Shown one piece after another: positions 17,887 through 26,192 of a DNA stretch of 64,000 nt. The DNA is from an uncultured Prevotellaceae bacterium (GTDB lineage Bacteria > Bacteroidota > Bacteroidia > Bacteroidales > Muribaculaceae). The DNA lies in contig ONOU01000004.1 in assembly GCA_900319525.1 (NCBI GenBank), positions 45,800 through 109,799 on the forward strand, read 5' to 3'. Made by a program: the position numbers and the translations under genes. The notes beneath the pieces are model-generated. The model was not told where the DNA came from and did no database searches. It saw only the letters and a program-made list of their open reading frames with translations. Numbering within the stretch: the first letter of the stretch is position 1; every line of letters begins with the position of its first letter.

Positions 17887-20721
17887 ATGAAACTGAACGG
17901 GCAGGAAATCGACTGTGTTGAGGTGCTGGGAGCGAGAGTCCATAACCTCAAGAACATTGATGTGGAGATACCGCATGACAAACTCACCGTGATAACGGGA
18001 CTGAGCGGTAGCGGCAAGTCTTCACTCGCCTTTGACACGGTGTTTGCCGAGGGGCAGCGCCGCTATCTGGAGACGTTTTCCTCCTATGCCCGCAACATGT
18101 TGGGAATGCTCGAACGGCCCAATGTGGACAAGATTTCCGGCCTGTGCCCCGTCATCTCGATAGGGCAGAAGACCGTCAACCGCAACCCGCGCAGCACCGT
18201 GGGCACGACAACCGAGGTCTATGATTACCTGAGGCTGCTGTATGCCCGCGCCGCCGACGCCTACTCCTACCTGTCGGGCGAGCGTATGGTCAAGTACACC
18301 ATCGACAAGATCCTGAGCCTGATACTGGAACGGTACAACATGCATCGCATCTACATCCTCGCGCCACTGGTCAAGAACCGCAAGGGCCACTACAAGGACC
18401 TGTTCGAGACCCTGCGCAAGAAGGGGTACATCCATGTGCGCGTCGATGGCGTCATACGGGAAATCACCTTCGGCATGAAGCTTGACCGCTATGTCAACCA
18501 CAGCGTCGAGCTCGTTGTGGACCGTCTCAAAGCCAGCAAGAAAGACGTCAAGCGCCTGGCAGACACCGTTGGGCTGGCCTTCAAGCAAGGCAACGGCCAA
18601 CTGATGATTCTGGACGCTGAGACTGACGAGGTGGGCTACTATAGCCGTTCGCTCATGGATCCAGCCACGGGATTGTCCTACCTGGAACCGGCGCCTCACA
18701 ATTTCTCGTTCAACTCCCCGCTGGGAGCCTGCCCGCACTGTAAGGGCCTGGGATATGTCAACATCATCGACCGGGACAAGATCATGCCCGACATGACGAT
18801 GACCATCAGGGCCGGCGGCATTCAGCCGCTGGGCAAATACAAGAATGTGCAGATCTTCTGGCAGATTGCCGCCATCTGCGAGAAATATGGCTGCACCATC
18901 GACACCCCCCTGAACGAGTTGCCCGAGGAGGCGCTCAACGACATCCTCAACGGCACCAACGAGCGGCTCAACCTGCGCACCGAGACGCTCAGCACCAGCA
19001 ACTATTTCCTGACCTTTGACGGCGTAATCAAGTATATTGAGATGCAGCAGGACGACACGGCCAGCAGCGCCGCCCAGAAGTGGGCCGGCCAGTTTCTCAC
19101 ACGCACGACCTGCCCCGAGTGTGGCGGCGCCCGGCTCAACCGCGAGGCCCTGCACTTCAAGCTTCACGACAAGAACATCGCCCAGCTGGCAGCTATGGAC
19201 ATCAGCGAGCTGCGTGACTGGATTGACGACCTGCACAACCATGTCACGCCTACCCAGTGGGAAATCGCCCGCGAGATCGTCAAGGAAATCAGCGCCAGGC
19301 TCAACTTCCTGCTGGAGGTGGGCCTCGACTACATGTCACTCAACCGCAACTCGGCAACGCTATCGGGCGGTGAGAGCCAGCGCATCAGGCTCGCCACCCA
19401 AATCGGCTCACAGCTGGTCAACGTGCTCTATATCCTGGATGAGCCCTCCATCGGGCTTCACCAGCGCGATAACCAGCGCCTCATCGACGCGTTGAAGACC
19501 CTGCGCGACGAGGGCAACACAATCCTGGTGGTCGAGCACGACAAGGAGATGATGCTGCAGGCCGACTATGTCATCGACATCGGGCCAATGGCAGGGCGCA
19601 AGGGCGGCCACGTCGTGTTTGCAGGCCTCCCGCAAGAGCTGCTGCAACAGCATACCCTCACCGCCGACTACCTCAACGGCACCCGCACCATCGATGTGCC
19701 CAAGCAACGGCGCGCGGGCAATGGCAAGGCGCTGACCTTGAAAGGATGCCACGGCAACAACCTCAAGAACGTGGACGTGACACTGCCGCTGGGCATGTTC
19801 ATCTGCGTGACAGGCGTGAGCGGTAGCGGCAAGTCAACGCTCATCAACGCGACCCTGCAGCCCATCCTCAGTCAACGGCTGTACCGCTCACACACGGCCC
19901 CGATGCCCTATGACAGCATTACCGGACTGGAACATGTGGACAAGGTCGTCACAGTCGATCAGTCGCCCCTGGGACGCACACCGCGCTCCAATGCGGCCAC
20001 CTATACCGGCGTGTTTACCGACATCCGCAATCTCTTTGTCCACCTGCCAGAGTCCAAGATTCGCGCCTACAAGCCTGGACGATTCTCGTTCAACACCAGC
20101 GGCGGGCGCTGCGAGAAGTGCAATGGTAACGGCTACAAGACCGTCGAGATGAACTTCCTGCCCGACGTGCTCATCCCCTGTGAGGAGTGTGGCGGCAAGC
20201 GCTACAACCGCGAGACGCTCGAGGTCAAGTTCAAGGGCAAGTCCATTGCCGATGTGCTTGACATGACCATCAACCAGGCTGTGGAATTCTTTGACGCGAT
20301 ACCGTCAATCCTGCGCAAGATCAAGGTGCTCCAGGATGTGGGACTGGGCTACATCAAGCTGGGACAACCCTCCAGCACACTCTCGGGTGGCGAATGTCAA
20401 CGCGTCAAGCTGGCCTGTGAACTGGCCAAGAAAGACACCGGCAAGACCCTCTATATCCTTGACGAGCCCACCACGGGACTCCACTTTGAGGACATCAAGC
20501 TGCTGCTGGGTGTGCTCAACAGACTTGTCGATAAGGGCAACACGGTCATTGTTATCGAACACAATCTTGACGTGATCAAGTGTGCCGACTATATCATCGA
20601 CATGGGACCAGAGGGGGGCAGGAACGGCGGACAACTCATCGCCAGCGGCACTCCCGAACAGGTCGCACAAGACCCACACTCCATTACCGCACGCTTCCTC
20701 AAACCTGAACTCGAACAGTAA
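17887..20721 (+). CDS. uvrA: UvrA-type excinuclease ABC subunit A, paralogue with altered zinc module
   Basis: UvrA is the damage-recognition ATPase of nucleotide excision repair. The 944-residue product has both ABC ATPase halves: Walker [11 protein letters not shown] near 38-47 and [10 protein letters not shown] near 646, with signatures [11 protein letters not shown] and [11 protein letters not shown]. The C-terminal zinc module is intact (C742/C745 and C765/C768). The module next to the UvrB-contact region is not: only CPHC (282-285) remains, and the partner CxxC expected about 20-30 residues earlier is replaced by a cysteine-free stretch. Bacteroidales often carry more than one UvrA, so this may be a specialised copy. 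The uvrA symbol is given by family. Confidence 0.85.
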   Translation: MKLNGQEIDCVEVLGARVHNLKNIDVEIPHDKLTVITGLSGSGKSSLAFDTVFAEGQRRYLETFSSYARNMLGMLERPNVDKISGLCPVISIGQKTVNRNPRSTVGTTTEVYDYLRLLYARAADAYSYLSGERMVKYTIDKILSLILERYNMHRIYILAPLVKNRKGHYKDLFETLRKKGYIHVRVDGVIREITFGMKLDRYVNHSVELVVDRLKASKKDVKRLADTVGLAFKQGNGQLMILDAETDEVGYYSRSLMDPATGLSYLEPAPHNFSFNSPLGACPHCKGLGYVNIIDRDKIMPDMTMTIRAGGIQPLGKYKNVQIFWQIAAICEKYGCTIDTPLNELPEEALNDILNGTNERLNLRTETLSTSNYFLTFDGVIKYIEMQQDDTASSAAQKWAGQFLTRTTCPECGGARLNREALHFKLHDKNIAQLAAMDISELRDWIDDLHNHVTPTQWEIAREIVKEISARLNFLLEVGLDYMSLNRNSATLSGGESQRIRLATQIGSQLVNVLYILDEPSIGLHQRDNQRLIDALKTLRDEGNTILVVEHDKEMMLQADYVIDIGPMAGRKGGHVVFAGLPQELLQQHTLTADYLNGTRTIDVPKQRRAGNGKALTLKGCHGNNLKNVDVTLPLGMFICVTGVSGSGKSTLINATLQPILSQRLYRSHTAPMPYDSITGLEHVDKVVTVDQSPLGRTPRSNAATYTGVFTDIRNLFVHLPESKIRAYKPGRFSFNTSGGRCEKCNGNGYKTVEMNFLPDVLIPCEECGGKRYNRETLEVKFKGKSIADVLDMTINQAVEFFDAIPSILRKIKVLQDVGLGYIKLGQPSSTLSGGECQRVKLACELAKKDTGKTLYILDEPTTGLHFEDIKLLLGVLNRLVDKGNTVIVIEHNLDVIKCADYIIDMGPEGGRNGGQLIASGTPEQVAQDPHSITARFLKPELEQ

Positions 20722-20807
20722 AAATCCCGGGGCTCTGCATACGATGAGAACCCGTTTTTGACACCTGGCGCAACAGGTAAAGCAAGCAAAAAATCAAAAA
20801 GCACTCC

Positions 20808-20858
20808 GTTTTGGGACCAGAAAATTTGCAAATTGAGGCAAAATTCCGGTCCCAAAAC
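20808..20858. repeat. Inverted repeat after uvrA
   Basis: GTTTTGGGACC (20808-20818) and its exact complement (20848-20858) enclose 29 bp that includes the palindrome AATTTGCAAATT. The stem lies about 90 bp past the uvrA stop without a T-run, so it is only possibly a terminator. Confidence 0.55.
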
Positions 20859-21709
20859 TTGTTATTTAATGTCCGAAATTCAAGATATCTGGAGCCAGAA
20901 ATTTAAGGCTTAGGCACCCCTTAAATGCTTGTTGGTTGGGAGAAAACAGAGACATCTAAGGGTGGATAACGGGTATCGATATTTTGGTCAAAATGTAGTT
21001 TTTTGGCCAAAAATCACCAAATTGGCCCTCTGAGCCAAAAATCATTCAAAAATAGCGGTTTTTTCTGTTTTCTAGGGCGTCTTTTAATTGGTCTTTTCAT
21101 CAATAGAAAAGGTTCATAAATGCCGATAAATAAATACAATTTGTCATTATTTGACAAATTTGTGAATGTGAATAGATCATCATTTTTTTAAAAAATCGGG
21201 CTGTTGCACATATAGCTGGAAAATATCGCAAGGAAATCGAGTTGAGCACTCAGAAAACGAAAAATGGTAAATTACCAACCCTAAATTCGGCTTTGAAAAC
21301 CGCTACTGATTTGCGTATCCAAACACGCTGATTGAAACCAAAACCGGCAATTTCGGGCCGATTGCGGGTGTTTACAGATGCGATTAACCTATAAAAAACA
21401 CGAATTTGCAGCCGTAAAGTTTACAAAACGACCGATTTTTCCAATTAACATCCTTTAAATATTACTACAACTAACTGATTTTTAGCATTTTATGCTGAAA
21501 CTCTCGAGTTTTGCTACATGTATTGAACATTATGGCAGCAACCCTTCCCAATGCCCCGTTTGCACATCACATAAATCGCTGTTTTATAGTGTATTATAGT
21601 ACTATTTATATAGTATTAGTTTAAGTTAATTTGTTTACTTTTGAAATTGGGCAAAAGTTGTCAGATTTTGGAAAACATAACTGTAAATTTTAAAATTTTC
21701 GTTTTTAAA

Positions 21710-21741
21710 TTTGGTGGTTTCATTTTTTCGTTCTAAATTTG
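21710..21741 (+). promoter_or_regulatory. Promoter of XRE regulator
   Basis: TTTG (21710-21713), a 20-bp spacer and TAAATTTG (21734-21741) match the Bacteroidota promoter. Transcription would start near 21748, leaving a leader of about 145 nt that can form a TCCCAAAA/TTTTGGGA stem. Confidence 0.65.
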
Positions 21742-21893
21742 CAATCCCAAAATTAAAAAACGCAAACAGTGAATTTTTGAGATTTTGGGCGATTTTGGGA
21801 GGTTTCCCTGATCGAAGAGTCAAGCCAGATAATTTTAGTCTGGTGAATATTGAATTCTCACGCACTTGAGCGCGAACAAAAAATTGTTCTTAA

Positions 21894-22436
21894 ATGGATA
21901 TTGTAACGAGGTTAAAAATGTTTCTTGATCAGACTGGGATTTCCAATTCTCAGTTTGCGGACACGTGTGAGATTCCTCGTCCTACCCTATCCCAGTTGCT
22001 CAACGGACGCAACAAGAAAGTCAGCGACGAGGTCATCAGCAAGATCCACCGCGCCTACCCTAGCCTGAACGTGATGTGGCTCATGTTTGGTGACGGTGAG
22101 ATGATCCTGGGTGGAGGCGATAATAATAATGAGCAAACCGACAACACCTCTATCGCACTCAAGAACCAGGGCGGTCAAAGCGAGGACATGGGCCCTCGCG
22201 GAGCAATCTCCTTTGACGATGATGAGCCGGTAGGATTTCGCCAGGCCACCAAGACAGCCCAGCGCATCCCGTCGACCTCGTCGATGAACGAGACCATCCA
22301 GAGCATCATGCGCAACAACTCTGCCGCCAGGATGCCACAGCGCGGAGGAGCGTCGGCCCCCGACGGTCGCAGTGTAGTCAACATCGTCGTCTTTTACAAC
22401 GATGGCCGTTTTGAACAATTTGGACCCTTAAAATAA
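21894..22436 (+). CDS. XRE-family helix-turn-helix regulator
   Basis: A 180-residue protein with an N-terminal Cro/XRE helix-turn-helix (about 1-68: GISNSQFADTCEIPRPTLSQLL, with the C-terminal WLMFGDGEM ending common in this type). The rest is low-complexity and probably disordered, ending in the conserved-looking VVNIVVFYNDGRFEQFGPLK. Proteins of this architecture are frequent single-copy Bacteroidales genes rather than phage repressors, and no phage gene is nearby. The target is unknown. A long AT-rich region and a clear promoter lie upstream. Confidence 0.82.
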   Translation: MDIVTRLKMFLDQTGISNSQFADTCEIPRPTLSQLLNGRNKKVSDEVISKIHRAYPSLNVMWLMFGDGEMILGGGDNNNEQTDNTSIALKNQGGQSEDMGPRGAISFDDDEPVGFRQATKTAQRIPSTSSMNETIQSIMRNNSAARMPQRGGASAPDGRSVVNIVVFYNDGRFEQFGPLK

Positions 22437-22843
22437 ATGAGAAATAAATGATTTAATAATAATGTTAATTCACTCGTTAGGCTTAGCCGGTCGCGAACAC
22501 ACTTAATATAACGACTTTTGCCGCACATTAATATTTTATAAAACAAACCATACCAAATACAACCAACCATTGCTATCGATGCGGCCGGCAAGCCTTGTGA
22601 GTGTCGAGAACGAGACAACAACTAAAGCAACCATTACCAGTACAAGAAGAAGAACAACAACAAACCCAACTAAGCACCAATCGGTCCCTGAAGAAGATTC
22701 TCCTCAGGGACCGATTGATTTTTACTGTGTAGATCTATCCCGATGTGTTTACATCTATAACAACCTTATCTATAAAAATAATAATGTATCCATTCTTGAT
22801 GTATCCACATCTTCTACCCTAGCCCGGGGCGGCGGGGGTGTCT
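22437..22843. other. Intergenic region with CAA-rich segment and terminator
   Basis: Between the convergent XRE and HerA-like genes. The part at about 22550-22678 is rich in CAA/ACA and poor in structure, ending in a strong hairpin (22679-22716). It may be a 3' untranslated region or a small RNA. No credible ORF is seen. Confidence 0.4.
22679..22721 (+). terminator. Rho-independent terminator
   Basis: A perfect 13-bp stem (AATCGGTCCCTGA at 22679-22691 with its complement at 22704-22716) and a 12-nt loop is followed by GATTTTTA. It would end transcripts entering from the XRE gene. Confidence 0.8.
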
Positions 22844-24424
22844 CTACTTGATGACGTTGCCTAGGATGTCGCGCAGGATCTGACGTCCGGCGGCACTGGT
22901 CGCGTTCTTGGCGGCACGGCCCGCGGCGTCCTTGATGCTGGTGTCCTTGCTCTTCTTGCCCGTGATGGTGTCCGACACTTTCTTGCCCACGATGGTAGCC
23001 AGGGTTCCGGTCACCGCAGTGACGACAGCTTTCCACACCTTGTCCCAGATGGTCTTTTCCTTCTTCTTGGCCTTCTGTTCCTTCTCGGCTTCACGGGCGG
23101 CGGCATCCTCCTCGGCAGCCTTGGCGGCCTCCTCGGCCTCGCGGGCAAACACCTCAAAGGCGCTCTCGCGCTCGTCGGCCTCCTTGTACTTGCGGTTGAC
23201 ATCGCCGTTGGCGTTCATGATGTCGAGGCGTTGCCCCTCGGTGATGGCTCCAATCTGGCTGAGCGGGAACAGCACCTTAGCGCGCTCTACCACGCTGGGG
23301 GCACCCTTCTCGTCGAGGAACGACACGAGGGCCTCTCCCGTTTCCAGGCCCGTGATGGCCTCGTCCGTCTTGAAGGCGAGGTTGGTGCGGAAGGTCTCGG
23401 CAGCAGCCTTGATGGCCTTCTGGTCACGAGGCGTGTAGGCGCGCAGGGCGTGCTGGACGCGGTTGCCCAGCTGGCCCAGGATCACGTCGGGGATATCGGT
23501 AGGCAGCTGTGAGATGAAGAAGATGCCCACGCCCTTACTGCGGATCAAGCGGATGACCTGCTCGATTTTGTCGGTCAAGGCCTTGCTTGTGCCCTCGAAC
23601 AACATGTGCGCCTCATCAAAGAAGAAGACCAATTTGGGCAGATCCAGGTCGCCCACCTCAGGCAAGGTGGAATAGAGCTCGCTCAACAGCCACAGCAGGA
23701 AGGTGGAGTACAGCTTGGGCTGCAGCATCAGCTTGTCGGCTGCCAGTACGCTCAACACGCCCTTGCCGTCACGCGTGGCCAGCAGGTCCATGATGTCAAA
23801 CGAGGGGATGCCAAAGAACTTGTCGGCCCCCTGGTTCTCGAGCTGGAGCAGTGCCCGCTGGATGGCGCCGATGCTTGCCGTGGACACGTTGCCATACTGG
23901 GTCGTGTATTCCTTGGCGTGCTTGGACAGCCAGTCGAGTGCCGAGCGCAGGTCCTTGAGGTCGTCGAGCAGGATGCCCTTGTCGTCGAGGATGCGGTACA
24001 GGATGTTGAGCACGCCCGTCTGGGTCTCGTTCAGTCCCATGATGCGTCCCATTAGGTCGGGGCCCATCTCGCCGATGGTCGAGCGCATGGAGATGCCCTG
24101 CTCGCCATAAACGTCATAGAACCTGACCGGGCAGCCCTCAAAGGTGAGGCTGTCCGGATCAATGCCAAACTCAGGCAGCCTCTTCTCGATGAAGCTGGAC
24201 AGCTTGCCCGGCTGGCTCACGCCCGACAGGTCCCCCTTCATGTCGGCCATGAAGCAGGGCACGCCCGCCTTGCAGAAACTCTCGGCAATCACTTGCAGGG
24301 TCACCGTCTTGCCCGTTCCCGTCGCACCGGCGATGAGGCCGTGGCGGTTGGCCATATTACCCAGGATGCTGATGGGTCCGTTGGGCCCGTGAGCGATGTA
24401 AAATCCGTTCTCTTGAGTGTACAT
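22844..24424 (-). CDS. HerA-like helicase/ATPase (DUF853 family)
   Basis: A 526-residue P-loop ATPase of the DUF853 (YjgR-like) family, related to HerA/FtsK-type pumps. Walker A is GATGTGKTVTL (about 33-43), Walker B LVFFFDEAH near 265-275, followed by the arginine-finger region RSKGVGIFFISQ. The C-terminal 110 residues form an alanine/glutamate/lysine-rich, probably helical segment and then a glycine/lysine-rich tail. No NurA nuclease gene, the usual HerA partner, lies nearby. The biochemical role of DUF853 proteins is not settled. It is transcribed from its own promoter, divergent from the sugar cluster. Confidence 0.88.
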   Translation of the reverse strand: MYTQENGFYIAHGPNGPISILGNMANRHGLIAGATGTGKTVTLQVIAESFCKAGVPCFMADMKGDLSGVSQPGKLSSFIEKRLPEFGIDPDSLTFEGCPVRFYDVYGEQGISMRSTIGEMGPDLMGRIMGLNETQTGVLNILYRILDDKGILLDDLKDLRSALDWLSKHAKEYTTQYGNVSTASIGAIQRALLQLENQGADKFFGIPSFDIMDLLATRDGKGVLSVLAADKLMLQPKLYSTFLLWLLSELYSTLPEVGDLDLPKLVFFFDEAHMLFEGTSKALTDKIEQVIRLIRSKGVGIFFISQLPTDIPDVILGQLGNRVQHALRAYTPRDQKAIKAAAETFRTNLAFKTDEAITGLETGEALVSFLDEKGAPSVVERAKVLFPLSQIGAITEGQRLDIMNANGDVNRKYKEADERESAFEVFAREAEEAAKAAEEDAAAREAEKEQKAKKKEKTIWDKVWKAVVTAVTGTLATIVGKKVSDTITGKKSKDTSIKDAAGRAAKNATSAAGRQILRDILGNVIK

Positions 24425-24464
24425 AGTTGTCGTTGTTAGGTTGTTGGTTGGTATTTGCTGGTCA

Positions 24465-24496
24465 CAAAGTTAGTCTATTTTTTGCCACAAAACAAA
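24465..24496 (-). promoter_or_regulatory. Promoter of HerA-like gene
   Basis: On the minus strand TTTG (24496-24493), a 20-bp spacer and TAACTTTG (24472-24465) match the consensus, about 40 bp before the start codon. Confidence 0.7.
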
Positions 24497-24564
24497 AATA
24501 TCGGGCAAAATGTCCATCAACTATTTTTCGGGCCGCTAATGATGCTCCTGTTCGCTGGAAATTG

Positions 24565-24572
24565 TAACTTTG
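24565..24572 (+). promoter_or_regulatory. -7 box of the sugar cluster
   Basis: TAACTTTG lies 30 bp before the GTG at 24603. It overlaps the TTG at 24570 that opens the longest ORF, which argues against that upstream start. No good -33 box is seen. Confidence 0.5.
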
Positions 24573-24602
24573 TGCCTTAAACCGATTATCAGTAACACGA
24601 CA

Positions 24603-25766
24603 GTGAATAAGAAGAGAAAAGTTTTTGTATCGGGCTGCTATGACCTGCTGCACTCAGGCCATGTGGAATTCTTCAGGCAGGCGTCACAGTTTGGCGACCT
24701 GTATGTGGGCATCGGCAGCGACAAGACCATCGAGGCGCTGAAGGGTCACAAGACCATGTACAGCGAGCAGGAGCGCCTGTTCATGGTGAGCGCCATCCGC
24801 TATGTCAAGGAGGCCTTCATCAACCAGGGCGACGGTTTTCTAGATTTTCTCCCCACCCTCGATGTCGTTCACCCCGACTGCCTAGTGGTCAACGAGGATG
24901 GCGACCGTGAGGACAAGCGCCAGCTGTGCCGTGAGCGCGGCATGGACTATATCGTGCTCAAGCGCGAGCCCGGCGAGGGCTTGCAGGCCCGCAGCAGCAC
25001 CGCCTTGAAACAGTCGCTCGACCAGCTGCCCACGCGGCTCGACCTGGCCGGCACCTGGATAGACCAGCCTTATGTCTCGTGCCATGCACCTGGCTGGGCG
25101 CTGACCATCTCGCTGGAGCCGACGTTTGAGATACGTGAGCGCTGCGGCCTGTCCACGAGCACACGCAACACCATTAAGCGCGTGTGGCCCTACCGCCTGC
25201 CCGACATGGATCCCGAGATGCTGGCACGCCTGGTCTTCTGCCTCGAGAATGACCCCGAGCGCAGCGACGGCATCGTGAGCGGTGCACAGGATGCGATCGG
25301 CATCTGTGTGCCCGGACTTGCTCGACATTATTATAATGGAGCCTTCTGGCCCGAGAAGATTGAATACACCTGTGACCCCACCCTGCTCGGCTGGCTTGAG
25401 GAGCACTTGTGCATGATTCCGATGTTTCCCCGTCGCCCGGGCTGCAGCGTGGTCGAGGGCAAGGACATCAATACCCCGAAGGTCAAAGCTCTGGCCCAAG
25501 CGGCCGACGATTGCTGGCAGGCGATACAGCGCAGGGACCTTGACGCCTTTGCCAGCGCCTATAAGGCCTCGTTTGAGGCCCAGGTGGCGATGTTCCCCGC
25601 GATGATCCAGCCTGGCGTGCAGGACTACATCGACCGTTATAGCGCCATGGATGGCGTGCTGGCCTGGAAGATGCCCGGTGCTGGCGGTGGCGGTTATCTG
25701 GCGCTCGTCTGCCGGGACCGCCAGAGTTTCCCCGATGGAGCCATTCCATTGGTTATAAGAACATAA
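24603..25766 (+). CDS. Nucleotidyltransferase / GHMP-kinase-like fusion protein
   Basis: The N-terminal 135 residues are a cytidylyltransferase-like fold: HSGH at 17-20 and a RSST motif near 130 are the two nucleotide-binding signatures. From about residue 145 the sequence resembles sugar kinases of the GHMP family: RLDLAGTWIDQPYVS at the start of the kinase part and MPGAGGGGYLALV near the end. The central glycine/serine ATP loop is degenerate (SGAQDAIGICVPG). It may activate a sugar in two steps or have lost one activity. It is followed by a mutarotase and a FucP-type permease, pointing to L-fucose or a related deoxysugar. The GTG at 24603 is chosen because the upstream TTG overlaps the promoter. 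Confidence 0.7.
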   Translation: MNKKRKVFVSGCYDLLHSGHVEFFRQASQFGDLYVGIGSDKTIEALKGHKTMYSEQERLFMVSAIRYVKEAFINQGDGFLDFLPTLDVVHPDCLVVNEDGDREDKRQLCRERGMDYIVLKREPGEGLQARSSTALKQSLDQLPTRLDLAGTWIDQPYVSCHAPGWALTISLEPTFEIRERCGLSTSTRNTIKRVWPYRLPDMDPEMLARLVFCLENDPERSDGIVSGAQDAIGICVPGLARHYYNGAFWPEKIEYTCDPTLLGWLEEHLCMIPMFPRRPGCSVVEGKDINTPKVKALAQAADDCWQAIQRRDLDAFASAYKASFEAQVAMFPAMIQPGVQDYIDRYSAMDGVLAWKMPGAGGGGYLALVCRDRQSFPDGAIPLVIRT

Positions 25767-25771
25767 TGCCC

Positions 25772-25800
25772 ACTAAGAACTAACAACTAACAACTAAAAC
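25772..25800 (+). repeat. AACTAACAACTAA repeat before rhaM-type gene
   Basis: Two or three tandem copies of a CTAACAA unit fill the gap between the fusion gene and the mutarotase, ending at the ATG. A close variant (CTGACAACTAAAAA) lies at 58475-58510 and a single unit at 1966-1976. Confidence 0.6.
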
Positions 25801-26154
25801 ATGAAACGTTACTGTCAGACCCTTGAATTGCGCGACGACCGCGAGATGATAGAGAAATATGTAGAGGCTCATGCCCACGTGTGGCCCGAGATCCAAGCGG
25901 GCATCCGCAGTGTCGGCATCCTGGACATGCAGATTTACATCCACGGCAACCGCCTTTTCATGATTTGTGACACGACCGACGACTTTGACTGGGAAAAAGA
26001 CAATGCCCGCCTACCCACCCGACCCCGTCAAGCCGAGTGGGAGGCCTATGTCGCCCAGTTCCAGGGCTGCGACCCCGCTGCCCCATCGACGGCCAAGTGG
26101 CAACTGATGGAACGGATATTCAAGCTTCAAGAGGGATTGAAGCTTGAGGTCTAG
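25801..26154 (+). CDS. L-rhamnose mutarotase (RhaM/DUF718 family)
   Basis: A 117-residue protein of the RhaM family, which interconverts the anomers of L-rhamnose and possibly other 6-deoxysugars. The family core is visible: ELRDDREMIEKYVEAHAHVWPEI and the later DFDWEKD and W..Y segments. Its place between a sugar-kinase-like gene and a FucP-type transporter suggests that fucose or a similar sugar may be the substrate here, so no rhaM symbol is assigned. The last ten codons coincide with a 10-bp-stem hairpin (26121-26146), and the TAG stop comes from the start of a TAG-rich repeat. Confidence 0.85.
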   Translation: MKRYCQTLELRDDREMIEKYVEAHAHVWPEIQAGIRSVGILDMQIYIHGNRLFMICDTTDDFDWEKDNARLPTRPRQAEWEAYVAQFQGCDPAAPSTAKWQLMERIFKLQEGLKLEV

Positions 26155-26171
26155 AGTCTAGGGGTTAGGTG
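26121..26171 (+). repeat. Hairpin plus TAG-rich repeat, copy A
   Basis: CAAGCTTCAA (26121-26130), a 6-nt loop and its exact complement (26137-26146), then GGTCTAGAGTCTAG and GGGTTAGG. The hairpin lies inside the 3' end of the mutarotase gene. The same arrangement occurs at 48931-48990 and 63584-63645 on the minus strand. Confidence 0.75.
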
Positions 26172-26192
26172 TTGAGAGTAATTATATCATTT

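Larger units (their letters stand above)
20722..21893. other. 1.17-kb AT-rich non-coding region
   Basis: No credible gene is found on either strand, in contrast to the GC-rich coding DNA on both sides. It holds an 11-bp inverted repeat at 20808-20858, runs of TTTTGGCCAAAAA-like sequence around 20990-21050, several TATAGT repeats near 21587-21620, and at its right end the promoter of the XRE gene (21710-21741). There is no integrase, transposase or tRNA to suggest a mobile element. It could hold an unannotated RNA or be decayed sequence. Confidence 0.6.

Noticed and set aside
20722-21893. AT-rich region plus XRE gene as a prophage edge or genomic island
   Set aside because: There is no integrase, phage structural gene, tRNA target or direct repeat flank. 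The XRE protein is of a chromosomal type.
22844-24424. HerA-like ATPase as part of a HerA-NurA or HerA-SIR2 defence system
   Set aside because: The protein is of the DUF853 type, and neither neighbour is a nuclease or SIR2 protein.
26169-26192. GTG start for the FucP-type permease
   Set aside because: The GTG is part of the TAG-rich repeat; the ATG at 26193 gives a normal N-terminus.
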